This document shows positions 6,787 through 15,238 of a stretch of 22,702 nucleotides of DNA, in pieces; the first letter of the stretch is position 1, and the number at the start of each line of letters is the position of its first letter. The notes under the pieces were generated by a model. The model made no database searches. It saw nothing but the letters and a program-made list of their open reading frames with translations, and was not told where the DNA came from. Origin of the DNA: an uncultured Acidiphilium sp. (GTDB lineage: Bacteria > Bacillota > Clostridia > Christensenellales > Borkfalkiaceae); assembly GCA_902495325.1 (NCBI GenBank), contig CABUWK010000037.1, positions 1-22,702 on the forward strand. The letters run 5' to 3'. A program made the position numbers and the translations under genes.

Positions 6787-7406
6787 AAGTCCCTCCGGAT
6801 CGGATTGTATAAGATTTCTTCCCCGATCGTCGTTTTATCTCCGTGTCCGGGATAAACGACCGTTTTTTCCGGAAGCAGGAAAAGCTTTTTCGTGATCGAC
6901 TCGCGCAGATCTTTTCCGTTTCCGTCCGCAAAATCCGTTCTTCCGTAAGAACGGCAAAAAAGAGTATCCCCGCTGAAAAGCACCCCGCCGATCAGAAAAC
7001 AGACCGATCCCGCGGAATGCCCAGGCGTAGCGATCACTTTCACGCGGAAAGGACCGAAATCAAGTTCTTCTCCGCCCGAAAAGCGGAAATCGGCGGAAAA
7101 CGGCGCATAAGGATAGCCGAATTCTTCGGCGAGATTTCCGTCTCCGGACAGCATATGCTCGTCTTTTTCCGAGATCCCTGCGGGGATGCCGCACGCTTTC
7201 GCGTCCGCCCCGCCCGACACGTGATCGAAATGTCCGTGCGTAAAAAGGAGGGCTTCTGCGGTCGATCCGCGGTCGTCGAGCCAACGTTTTATTTTATCAA
7301 AGTCTCCGCCGAGGTCGATTATCAGGCATTTTTTCGTTTCTTCGTCTTCCAGAAGATACGTATTTGCCCCGATCGGCCGGACGGGAATCGCGGTTATTTT
7401 CATCAT
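6783..7406 (-). CDS. Metallo-beta-lactamase-fold hydrolase (glyoxalase II-like)
   Basis: This 207-residue cytoplasmic hydrolase has the two-metal site of the fold. THGHFDH is at residues 56-62, His130 lies in ATPGHSAG, Asp147 in FSGDTLF, and His188 in YPGHGDKT. Size and motif layout match the small GloB-like/YqgX-type group, which hydrolyses thioesters such as S-lactoylglutathione analogues; the true substrate is unknown. It begins at ATG 7406, overlapping the rel stop by four bases (ATGA). A second ATG follows immediately, so the start could be one codon later. It ends in a 4-base overlap with hemZ. The gene order rel-hydrolase-hemZ recurs in Clostridia (from memory). Confidence 0.92.
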   Translation of the reverse strand: MMKITAIPVRPIGANTYLLEDEETKKCLIIDLGGDFDKIKRWLDDRGSTAEALLFTHGHFDHVSGGADAKACGIPAGISEKDEHMLSGDGNLAEEFGYPYAPFSADFRFSGGEELDFGPFRVKVIATPGHSAGSVCFLIGGVLFSGDTLFCRSYGRTDFADGNGKDLRESITKKLFLLPEKTVVYPGHGDKTTIGEEILYNPIRRDL

Positions 7407-9556
7407 GTCAGCGTTCTGAATACGTCAAGGATGTCCGGGCTTTGCCGCACCTTGGAAATAAGAAGATCAAGGTCTTCTTTCTTGTTGAGTTTAATGGTGA
7501 AATCGACGATCGAGTGGTGATTCTTGCCGTCGATGCGTCCGTTTACGCCGATGATCGCAAATCCGCACGAAGTGCAGATATTGGAAACGGTAACGAGAAT
7601 GGGAGCATCCTCTCCGCCGATCACTTTCAGCGAAACGGAATAACTCGACTGCTTGCCCGTCCATTCGGCTTCGAGCAGTCTTTCCGGCTCCTCGTTTCTC
7701 ATGTTCGGACAATCCCGGCGGTGCACGGTGATCCCGCGGCCTCTCGAAACGTAGCCGACGATATCGTCGCCCGGCACGGGGTTACAACATCCCGCAAAGC
7801 GGACGAGCAACCCTTCCATTCCCTTGATCTTTACGCCGCCTGCGTTTTCCGTCGGCTTTTGGGGGCGGTTGACGAATTTCTTTTCGGGAACGGGAACTTC
7901 TTTCCGGTAAAAATCGATGAGTTTTAAAAGGACCTGATTGACGGAAACCGCACCGCAACCGACGGCGGCATACATTTCGTCCACCGTGGAAAAGGAGAGT
8001 TTCTGCCCCACCCGTTCAAAAGAGACGGGGTTTAAAAGCTCGCCGAAAACGTACCCTCTGTTTTTCGCTTCGCTTTCGAGCATTGCCTTGCCGAGCTTCT
8101 GCTTGTCCTCCGCCATGCTCTTTTTGAAAAACGCTTTGATCTTCGCTTTCGCCCCGGAAGATTTCGCGACTCTGAGCCAGTCCCAGCTCGGACCTTTCGA
8201 GAGTTTCGAAGTAATGATCTCGACAACGTCGCCCACGCAAAGGGTGGTGTTTAAGGGAACGATCTTTCCGTTCACCTTTGCGCCGACGCATTTATTGCCG
8301 ACTTCCGTATGAATGCGGTAGGCAAAATCGATGGGCGTGGCGTCTTTTACCAGGGCAATCACTTCCCCTTTCGGCGTGAAAACGAGCACCTCGCTGTTAT
8401 AAACGTCTCCCTTTAAACTTTCGATAAATTCCGTGGAGTTGTTAAGTCCGCCCTGCCATTCCATCACCTCGCGGATCCAGGAAAGGCGTTTATCGAAGCT
8501 GTCCGCACCCTCTTTGTTCTCTTTATATTTCCAGTGCGCCGCGATACCGAATTCCGCCGTGCGGTTCATCTCCTTGGTCCGGATCTGAATTTCGAAGATC
8601 CGCCCGATGTCCGTCACGACGGTGGTATGAAGAGACTGATACATGTTCTCCTTCGGCATGGCGATGTAATCTTTGATCCTGCCCGGAATGGGTTTCCACT
8701 TTTTATGGATCTTGCCGAGGAGTTCGTAACACTCGTCCACCGTATCGACGATCACGCGGACGGCGGTCAGATCGTAGATCTGATCGAGCGTTTTCCCCTG
8801 CCTCTTCATCTTTTTATAAATGGAATAAAAATGTTTCGGTCTGCCGAACACTTCCCCTTTGATATTCGATTCTTCGAGAATCGCTTTCAGTTCGCCTACG
8901 GCGTATTCCACAAACTGCTGCCTTTCGGCAAGTTTGGAGTGGATGTTGACGGACAGAAATTCATATGCGTCCGGATCAGTATATTTCAGGCAGAGATCTT
9001 CAAGCTCGCACTTGATCTGCGAAATACCGAGCCTGCCCGCAAGCGGAGCGTAAATATCCAGGGTTTCGTGCGCGATCCTCTGTTGCCTTTCCGGAGACAG
9101 GTAGTTGAGAGAACGCATGTTATGCAGCCTGTCCGCAAGTTTTATGATGATCACGCGGATGTCCTTCGCCATGGAAACGAAGATCTTCTTGAAGTTTTCG
9201 GCTTGCGCTTCTTCCCTCGATTTGAATTCGATCTTATCGAGTTTCGTCACCCCTTCCACGAGTTCGAGGATCTCGCTTCCGAATTCCTTTTCGATATCAC
9301 CTTCCGAAACGGGGGTGTCCTCGATCACGTCGTGCAGAAAAGACGCCGCCACGGACGTGTAATCCATCCCGAGGTCGATCAGGATCATCGCGACGGATAC
9401 GGGATGCGTGAAATATTCTTCGCCCGAAGCGCGCTTCTGCCCCGTATGCGCTTTCTTTGCAAATTCGAACGCTCTTTTTAAAACGTCGATCTCGTCGGGC
9501 TGATAAGTCGCGTCTATTTTTTTCAGACAGCTTTCGTACAATTCGTCGGACGACAT
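7403..9556 (-). CDS. relA: Bifunctional (p)ppGpp synthetase/hydrolase (RelA/SpoT family, Rel)
   Basis: This 717-residue stringent-response enzyme makes (p)ppGpp from ATP and GDP/GTP and hydrolyses it. The N-terminal HD hydrolase domain has THPVSVA (His51) and LHDVIEDT (His75-Asp76), with DRLHNMRSL at 142-150. The synthetase domain has GRPKHFYSIYKKM at 238-250, GRIKDYIAMP at 292-301 and YQSLHTTV. The RxKD form (RIKD, 293-296) is that of bifunctional enzymes. A TGS domain follows at about 393-455, then the Cys-rich zinc-finger-like region with GCCNPVPGDDIVGY and HRRDCPN, and a C-terminal ACT domain. ATG at 9556 is preceded by a perfect GGAGGTGA site lying over the recJ stop codon. It sits four bases after recJ and overlaps the next gene. 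Confidence 0.97.
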   Translation of the reverse strand: MSSDELYESCLKKIDATYQPDEIDVLKRAFEFAKKAHTGQKRASGEEYFTHPVSVAMILIDLGMDYTSVAASFLHDVIEDTPVSEGDIEKEFGSEILELVEGVTKLDKIEFKSREEAQAENFKKIFVSMAKDIRVIIIKLADRLHNMRSLNYLSPERQQRIAHETLDIYAPLAGRLGISQIKCELEDLCLKYTDPDAYEFLSVNIHSKLAERQQFVEYAVGELKAILEESNIKGEVFGRPKHFYSIYKKMKRQGKTLDQIYDLTAVRVIVDTVDECYELLGKIHKKWKPIPGRIKDYIAMPKENMYQSLHTTVVTDIGRIFEIQIRTKEMNRTAEFGIAAHWKYKENKEGADSFDKRLSWIREVMEWQGGLNNSTEFIESLKGDVYNSEVLVFTPKGEVIALVKDATPIDFAYRIHTEVGNKCVGAKVNGKIVPLNTTLCVGDVVEIITSKLSKGPSWDWLRVAKSSGAKAKIKAFFKKSMAEDKQKLGKAMLESEAKNRGYVFGELLNPVSFERVGQKLSFSTVDEMYAAVGCGAVSVNQVLLKLIDFYRKEVPVPEKKFVNRPQKPTENAGGVKIKGMEGLLVRFAGCCNPVPGDDIVGYVSRGRGITVHRRDCPNMRNEEPERLLEAEWTGKQSSYSVSLKVIGGEDAPILVTVSNICTSCGFAIIGVNGRIDGKNHHSIVDFTIKLNKKEDLDLLISKVRQSPDILDVFRTLT

Positions 9557-9560
9557 ACCT

Positions 9561-11846
9561 TCACCTCCCCTGACTAAGCGCGGCGGAAACCGCGCGGTAT
9601 AATTCCGATTTCGTAAGCTCCGCTTTTACTTCGGGATCGACGGAGCGGATCCCGTTTTCGCAACGGATGATCCCGAGTTCTTCCAGTACCCCGCGGACAA
9701 ATTCTCCTTCTTCCGCCGGATAGGTAAGCCCGTAGCGGGAAAACACGTCCGCCACCCGGGCAAATTTCCCGAATTTCTTCATCGCGAGAAAAATTTCGCC
9801 GAACACTTTGCGGTCCACGGAAAAATCTTCGGTATAAAAGCCGCTGCGGGAATCGTTCACGAAAATCTCCGTTCCCTCTTTTTCGAGAACCCTCGGCGGT
9901 CTGTCGAGATAAACGACCCTTCCGAATCCTTCCGGAATTTCCTCGATCCCCCAGAGCACGCAGGAAGCGTTTCCTTTGCCGTTCGGCGTCAGAACGGACA
10001 GATCGAAGTTTCCGAGCCCCGGAAACCTCTGCAGGGTGTCCAGCCTTCCGGACACGAACAGCGTGCCGTAAATCTCACGTCCGGCATCGGCAATCAATTT
10101 CTTGCACTCTTCGTCCCCGATCGGCGTGTAATTCTTTCCCTTTGCTCCGGTAAAAGAAGCGAACACGTTCGCGCGGGCGGCTTCGCTGTCCTCCGCGACC
10201 GTCTCCACCTTTCTCACATACCCTTTCAAAGATTCTCTGCCGTTATAGGAGGAAATGTTCGGCTCGAAAACGATCGTTTTTTTATAGTCCGCGTTCAGCA
10301 TTTCCGTCTGTCCGTAACCGCCGAAATACAAAAGGTCGATATACGGTGTACGGAAAGAGATATGGGGAGAACCGAATTTGATGGGCGAGGCGTCCGCCCT
10401 GCCGCACGAAACGGCAAACAGGGGTTTTCTGTTCTCCACGCCCGTCGGTTCGAGCAATTCGAGCTCGTGCGCGAAGGAAAGATCGAAGGGGCTGTCGATC
10501 AGCTCTTCCGCTTCCGTCACCCGGCGGAAATCGCCGGCGAGATAACGGGAAGAAAGATACTCGTTCATCTTCTCCTCAAACAGCGGAAGATTTTCCTTCC
10601 GGATCGTTACGCCCGCGGCTTGCGCGTGCCCGCCGAATTCTTCCGTCGTTTCCTTCGAATAAGAAAGCGCGTCGAACACGTTGATCCCTTCCGGCGAACG
10701 CGCGCTTCCGTGCAGAACGCCGTTTCTCACCGTAAACAGGATCGCGGGCTTATTATATTCTTCCACGAGTTTCGCCGCGACGATCCCGATGAGCCCCGAT
10801 TTCCATTCGTCGTCGTATAGGGCGATTATCCGCGATTTCGGATCGGCTTTCTTCAGTTTTTCCTTTGCCTGCCTGTAAAGCTCGTCGCACGCAGCCTGCC
10901 GCGTCGCGTTATAGCGGTTCAGCTGCTCCGCAAGCGTTTTTATCTCCTCGTCATCCTCGCTTAAAAACAGTTCGAGCGCCGCTCTCGCGTCTCCCATTCT
11001 GCCGGCGGCATTCACCCGCGGAGCGATCGTGAAGGCGAGCGCGGTGGAAGAAATTTCCTTTGCCTGCGCCACGGAAAGGATGGCTTTGATCGCCTTGCAT
11101 CCTCTGCCCTCGCGGATTTTTTTTATTCCTTCCCCGACGATGATCCTGTTGTCTCCCGTAAGGGGCATGCTGTCTGCAATGGTGGCAACGGCAACCACGT
11201 CGAGAAGAGAATCCGCTTTTTCGCCGATCAACGCGCGCGACAGCTGATAGGCAACGCCCGCACCGCAAAGCCCGTCATAAGTCGATTGCCCGGGCAATTT
11301 GCAGTTGATCAGCGTACATTCCGGCAGCTCGTCCGGGATCTCGTGGTGATCGGTCACGATCACGTCGATCCCGAGATCTTTCAATCGTTCCACCTGCGCT
11401 TTCGCGCTGATCCCGCAGTCAACCGTCACGACGAGGTCCGGGAAATATTCGTCGATCATGCGATCGAGCACTTCTTCGGTTAGTCCGTAGCCGTTTTCCC
11501 GCTCGGGGATCACGTAACCCGCGTCTATCCCGAACATGCGCAGGCTCTTTACCAACGTCGTAACGGCGGAAATGCCGTCCGCATCGTAATCGCCGTACAC
11601 CACGACCGTTTCCCCGTTCTCTTTCGCCTCATTCAGCCTTCCTACGGCTTCTTTCATGCCGGCAAGGGAATAGGGATCGGACAGATCGTTTTTCGACGGA
11701 TGCAAAAAGGCAAAAGCTTTTTCCCCGCTGTCGATCGAACGCGAAATCAGGATCTCGGCAAAATGTTCCGAAACCCCCGTCGCTTTTACGATCTCGTCTA
11801 TTAAATTCCGATTTCTTTCTTTTAAATTCCGCCGTAATTTTATCAT
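9561..11846 (-). CDS. recJ: Single-stranded-DNA-specific exonuclease RecJ
   Basis: This 761-residue 5'-to-3' ssDNA exonuclease acts in recombination and repair. The DHH phosphoesterase core carries VVYGDYDADG (Asp pair near residues 86-90), TVDCGIS and VTDHHEIPDE (DHH at 166-168). GLCGAGVAYQL follows, and a DHHA1-type part has GGHAQAAGVT. The C-terminal third is an OB-like region plus a poorly conserved extension; the total is longer than the ~570 residues of enteric RecJ but common in Bacillota. ATG at 11846 is chosen. The frame is open four codons further to a TTG at 11858, but neither has a strong ribosome-binding site, so the start is uncertain. It begins the recJ-rel-hydrolase-hemZ cluster. 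No clear promoter is seen upstream. Confidence 0.94.
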   Translation of the reverse strand: MIKLRRNLKERNRNLIDEIVKATGVSEHFAEILISRSIDSGEKAFAFLHPSKNDLSDPYSLAGMKEAVGRLNEAKENGETVVVYGDYDADGISAVTTLVKSLRMFGIDAGYVIPERENGYGLTEEVLDRMIDEYFPDLVVTVDCGISAKAQVERLKDLGIDVIVTDHHEIPDELPECTLINCKLPGQSTYDGLCGAGVAYQLSRALIGEKADSLLDVVAVATIADSMPLTGDNRIIVGEGIKKIREGRGCKAIKAILSVAQAKEISSTALAFTIAPRVNAAGRMGDARAALELFLSEDDEEIKTLAEQLNRYNATRQAACDELYRQAKEKLKKADPKSRIIALYDDEWKSGLIGIVAAKLVEEYNKPAILFTVRNGVLHGSARSPEGINVFDALSYSKETTEEFGGHAQAAGVTIRKENLPLFEEKMNEYLSSRYLAGDFRRVTEAEELIDSPFDLSFAHELELLEPTGVENRKPLFAVSCGRADASPIKFGSPHISFRTPYIDLLYFGGYGQTEMLNADYKKTIVFEPNISSYNGRESLKGYVRKVETVAEDSEAARANVFASFTGAKGKNYTPIGDEECKKLIADAGREIYGTLFVSGRLDTLQRFPGLGNFDLSVLTPNGKGNASCVLWGIEEIPEGFGRVVYLDRPPRVLEKEGTEIFVNDSRSGFYTEDFSVDRKVFGEIFLAMKKFGKFARVADVFSRYGLTYPAEEGEFVRGVLEELGIIRCENGIRSVDPEVKAELTKSELYRAVSAALSQGR

Positions 11847-11881
11847 AACCCGATCCAAAGTTTTTCATAACCCGGAAATAA

Positions 11882-11925
11882 AAAATCTCCCGCAGATTTT
11901 CTTTTCCGGAACTGCCGCCTGCGGC
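11882..11925 (-). other. Two small hairpins between the secF terminator and recJ
   Basis: On the - strand GCCGC-AG-GCGGC (11914-11925) is followed by AAAATCT-GCGGG-AGATTTT (11882-11900), which runs into further T residues. The second resembles a weak terminator placed about 35 nt before the recJ start. It could mark the end of a short leader transcript or simply back up the secF terminator. Confidence 0.4.
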
Positions 11926-11939
11926 GGACGAATAAAAGC

Positions 11940-11968
11940 AAAAGCGGACGGATACAAAGTCCGTCCGC
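11940..11968 (-). terminator. Rho-independent terminator of secD-secF
   Basis: A perfect 9-bp GC-rich stem (GCGGACGGA at 11944-11952, TCCGTCCGC at 11960-11968) with a 7-nt loop is followed on the - strand by TTTTGCTTTT. A small ACCTT-GAAA-AAGGT hairpin lies just before it. It is about 130 nt after the secF stop. Confidence 0.8.
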
Positions 11969-12095
11969 AGCACCTTTTTCAAGGTAAAATTTAACGCAAA
12001 TATCGTATCGCCGGAAGTTCGCATCTTCTTTTCATGCACCCTCCGGCTGCCCGCTTTCCGCAAGAAACATGCGGCGCAAAGCTCATCCGAAAACG

Positions 12096-13238
12096 TTAAG
12101 CGTTCGTCTGCGCCGTCTGCGCGGCAGCTTTTTTCTTGAGAGATTTCTTCTGCGAGCTTCTCTTATTCGACTGACGGAACAGCTTTCTGAGATAAACCCA
12201 GGTAGGAGCAGCAAGGAAGATCGAAGAATACGCGCCCGCAACGAGACCGAAGATAATGGGATAAGCGAATTCTTTGATGGAGTTCGTGCCGAACACCGCA
12301 ACGAGGACGATTACGACAAGGGTCGTAAACGTGGTAAGGATGGTTCTCGACAGCGTATCCGCAATCGACTTGTTTGCGATCGTAGCATCGCTTTCCGCTA
12401 CCATGGAAGGCATCGCGTCGAGTTCGCGGACTCTGTCGAACACAACGATCGTCGCGTTGATGGAATAACCGATGATCGTGATGACTGCCGCGATAAACGT
12501 GGAGTTCACGGGAATACGGAACAGCGTGGTGAGAGAAACCATCACGAGCACGTTGAACGCAAGCGTGAGAACCGCGGAAAGACCTGCGATCCAGGTGAAA
12601 CGGAAGCAGATATAAACGAGCATTGCCACGATAGCCACCGCGATGGCGATAACCGCCGTGCGGATGGTGTAAAGCATAACGTCGTTATCGAGCGTATGCG
12701 CGTTGATCTCGAAGTTTTCGGAGTTTTCCGTCACGTTCGCGCCCGGATATTTTTCCTGAAGGTACGCAAGAACGGCTTTTTCGATATCCTTCTTCACTTC
12801 ATCGGCTTTCACCATGAGAAGGGTCCTGCCGTTATCGTCGCTCGTTTCGTCGTTGATCACTTCGGAAAGATCGACTTCTTTTCCGTCTTCCTTCATCTTC
12901 GTTCCGAAACGGAATTCAAACGTGGTAACGCCCGCCGTTCTCGAAGTCTGCGTGGTAGACGTGGTATACTGGTCTTTATATTCTTTCGTGCCGTCGAAAT
13001 CTCTGTCGCCCTGAAGCCAGCCTTCGAAATCTTTCTTGAAGGCGTTTTCGTCGAAATTCTCGACGTTTTTCACGGAAACTTCCACCGTTGCGCCCGCGCT
13101 GAATTCGATACCGACGTTCATTCCCTTGATCGCCATGAACACGAAGCCCACCGCGATCACGACGATGCCGATCGCAAGATAAAGAAAGAATTTTTCGGCG
13201 ATTTTAAACTTTTTGTCTCTGAAGGAAAAATTAACCAT
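12096..13238 (-). CDS. secF: Protein translocase subunit SecF
   Basis: This 380-residue membrane protein works with SecD and the SecYEG channel, using the ion gradient to help pull exported proteins across. One membrane helix (about 17-37) is followed by a large external domain (about 45-185) and five helices from 190 to about 355. The external domain includes a long polar insert around 75-140, making the protein longer than the usual ~300 residues. The TM4 signature is GYSINATIVVFDRVRE (257-272); many homologues have Asp where Ala262 stands here. The C-terminal tail is Lys/Ala-rich. ATG at 13238 overlaps secD by eight bases and has GGAGG inside the secD end, indicating coupled translation. 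A terminator follows. Confidence 0.95.
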   Translation of the reverse strand: MVNFSFRDKKFKIAEKFFLYLAIGIVVIAVGFVFMAIKGMNVGIEFSAGATVEVSVKNVENFDENAFKKDFEGWLQGDRDFDGTKEYKDQYTTSTTQTSRTAGVTTFEFRFGTKMKEDGKEVDLSEVINDETSDDNGRTLLMVKADEVKKDIEKAVLAYLQEKYPGANVTENSENFEINAHTLDNDVMLYTIRTAVIAIAVAIVAMLVYICFRFTWIAGLSAVLTLAFNVLVMVSLTTLFRIPVNSTFIAAVITIIGYSINATIVVFDRVRELDAMPSMVAESDATIANKSIADTLSRTILTTFTTLVVIVLVAVFGTNSIKEFAYPIIFGLVAGAYSSIFLAAPTWVYLRKLFRQSNKRSSQKKSLKKKAAAQTAQTNA

Positions 13239-14508
13239 TGGAAGCCTCCTTTCTCACGAGCCCGTAGAACTTTTCTTCGTTGCTCGTCAAAGGTCTCATC
13301 AGTTTCATGATCCATCTCGTCACGACGACGGACGTGAACATGGAGACGAGAACGCCGAGGAAGAGAGTGATCGCGAAGCCCTGGATAGAGCCGGAGCAGA
13401 AGATCCAGAGGACAATCGCAGCGATGACCGTGGTCACGTTGGAGTCGAACACGGTGATGAAAGCTCTCTTATAACCCGATTTGATCGCCGCCGCAGGCGT
13501 TTTGCCGAGGGCGTATTCCTCTTTGATACGATCGAAGATGACGACGTTCGCGTCGACCGCCATACCGATGGAAAGGATCATACCCGCGATGCCGGGGAAC
13601 GTAAGCTGAACCCACGGGAAGAGCGCGAGAACCACGGTATACAGGATCACGTAGATCATCAGCGCGATCGAAGCCGCAATCCCCATGCCGCCGTAGAAAA
13701 TGATCAGGATCGCGAAGATCACCAGCATGCCGATCCCCGCAGCGATAAGCGCGTTTTTCACGACGCCTTCTCCCAGGGACGCGCTGATCTGTCTCGTTTC
13801 GCCGATCGTGAATTTCACGGAGAGAGCGCCGCTCGAAATGACCGCCGCGATGTTCTCCGCCTGTTCGACGGATTCCAGCCCGGTGATGCTTGCCGTACGG
13901 CTGTTGATCTCTTCGTTACACTGCGGCTGAGAAACGATCGTGTCTCCCAGATAGATGTATAAAATCTTGTCGCTCGAAGAAGAGGAAATGCTCTTCGTCG
14001 CGTTGGCGAATTTCTTCTGTCCGTTCGCGGTAAATTCGAGATTCACGCAGGGCTTGCCGTCCTGATCGTAACCCTTCGTCGCCTTCTCGACGTCGTCTCC
14101 CGTAAGCCATACGGTCTGGGAAGAATCGCGGAATTCGAGTTTTCCCTGCGATCCGAGGATCTCGAGGACTTCGTCCGCATTGTCGACGTTCGGGATCTCC
14201 ACTCTGAGAGACGTAACGTCCTGCTTGGTGATGGTTGCTTCCGTGTAGCCCTTATCGTCAAGTCTCGTACGGATGGTCTGAATCACACTGTCCAGATCGA
14301 GCTTGTCCGCTTCTTCCTCGCTGACTTCCGGGGTCAGAACGGCATAGTATCCGCCTTCGAGGTCGATACCTTTTCTGATCTGACTGAAAATGGAATTGTA
14401 GTCATACGTGGTGTTCAGAATGGGAAAACTGGCAAAGCTCGCCACGCCGAAAAAGGCGATGAGCACCGCCAGAATTGTAAGGATCACTATGGATTTGGTC
14501 TTACGCAT
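13231..14508 (-). CDS. secD: Protein translocase subunit SecD
   Basis: This 425-residue membrane protein is the partner of SecF in the Sec accessory complex. Helix 1 spans about 7-27. The external domain carries the D1 signature GIDLEGG (47-53) and a later LSVKFTIGETRQISASLG segment (229-246). Five helices follow from about 250, with TM4 containing GMAVDANVVIFDRIKEE (315-331), including the conserved Asp319. It lacks much of the large P1 head seen in proteobacteria, as is normal for Bacillota. The frame is open back to a GTG at 14532, but ATG at 14508 is used because GGAGG lies six bases before it and a hydrophobic helix follows at once. A near-consensus promoter lies about 90 bases upstream. 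Confidence 0.96.
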   Translation of the reverse strand: MRKTKSIVILTILAVLIAFFGVASFASFPILNTTYDYNSIFSQIRKGIDLEGGYYAVLTPEVSEEEADKLDLDSVIQTIRTRLDDKGYTEATITKQDVTSLRVEIPNVDNADEVLEILGSQGKLEFRDSSQTVWLTGDDVEKATKGYDQDGKPCVNLEFTANGQKKFANATKSISSSSSDKILYIYLGDTIVSQPQCNEEINSRTASITGLESVEQAENIAAVISSGALSVKFTIGETRQISASLGEGVVKNALIAAGIGMLVIFAILIIFYGGMGIAASIALMIYVILYTVVLALFPWVQLTFPGIAGMILSIGMAVDANVVIFDRIKEEYALGKTPAAAIKSGYKRAFITVFDSNVTTVIAAIVLWIFCSGSIQGFAITLFLGVLVSMFTSVVVTRWIMKLMRPLTSNEEKFYGLVRKEASNG

Positions 14509-14599
14509 TCTTGCCTCCTGCTGATTGTGCACTTAAACGTTTACTCCTGCCTCCCCGTCTCCGGTAAAAGAGAATGCGGGTCGACATATACACTTTAAT

Positions 14600-14628
14600 A
14601 TTATATAACTTATTATCGATTTAGTCAA
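14600..14628 (-). promoter_or_regulatory. Strong secDF promoter (TTGACT-17-TATAAT)
   Basis: On the - strand TTGACT (14623-14628) and TATAAT (14600-14605) are separated by exactly 17 bases in AT-rich DNA. This fits a housekeeping sigma-A promoter and gives a leader of about 85 nt before secD. Confidence 0.85.
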
Positions 14629-14682
14629 TAAAAAAAGCAAAATATTTTATAAAACCCCTTTCTTTTTATCTGATTTTAACAC

Positions 14683-14718
14683 AAAAAAGGGCGGAAGATC
14701 ACTTTCCTTCCGCCTTTT
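14683..14718 (-). terminator. Terminator of the upstream yajC/membrane-protein transcript
   Basis: GGCGGAAG (14690-14697) and CTTCCGCC (14707-14714) form a stem flanked by A and T runs, giving a hairpin plus six T residues on the - strand. It lies about 50 nt after the small membrane protein's stop and just before the secDF promoter. Confidence 0.8.
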
Positions 14719-14767
14719 GCCCGATATTTTTCCCGTTTTCCCTTCCGTTTGCTTTTTACGGGTATTT

Positions 14768-15166
14768 TCAGAGATCTTCTTTCGCGAAGGGAACGAAGTT
14801 CACGATGAGGATCCCGGATACCGCCCCGACGATCGCGGCGCAGAGCGCGTCGACCAGAATGCCGGCAAAACCGCCCGCTTCTCCCCCGATAAACCCGAAC
14901 AGCACCGCCGATAAAAGAGACGCCGCGACCCCGATGAAAAGCCCTTTCAGCCAGCCCTTATCCCCGCGGATCGCCGCAAGGCATCCGCAGAAAACGGACA
15001 GCGTTTTGATCACCTGATCGACCGGCCGCACGATTTTGTCGTCCGCACCGGAAAGATCGAGGATCAATGCGAACAGAAGCACCGCCGCCAGCGTGACGAG
15101 CACCGAAACGATCGCCCCTTTTCCGATTTCGTAAATCGTCTTTTTCGTTCCGCCCCTTTCTTTCAT
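14768..15166 (-). CDS. Small four-helix membrane protein, TIGR04086-like
   Basis: This 132-residue protein consists almost entirely of four hydrophobic segments (about 14-38, 50-66, 72-94 and 98-122) with short charged ends. Size, the Gly/Ala-rich third and fourth helices (FGFIGGEAGGFAGILVDALC) and position next to yajC match the uncharacterised Clostridia/Bacillota family known as TIGR04086; this assignment is from memory. ATG at 15166 has GGAGG about seven bases upstream. It lies between yajC and secD, so a link with the Sec machinery or membrane biogenesis is possible, but no catalytic motif is visible and no function should be assigned. A terminator follows. Confidence 0.82.
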   Translation of the reverse strand: MKERGGTKKTIYEIGKGAIVSVLVTLAAVLLFALILDLSGADDKIVRPVDQVIKTLSVFCGCLAAIRGDKGWLKGLFIGVAASLLSAVLFGFIGGEAGGFAGILVDALCAAIVGAVSGILIVNFVPFAKEDL

Positions 15167-15238
15167 GAAAAAACCTCCGCACAGATAAAACGTTTTCGTC
15201 GTTCTATCTTATGCGAAGGCATGTTTCGTTATTCCGTT

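Noticed and set aside
14509..14532. A GTG start for SecD eight codons upstream
   Set aside because: The added residues are polar, and the GGAGG site lies between the GTG and the ATG, at proper spacing only for the ATG at 14508.
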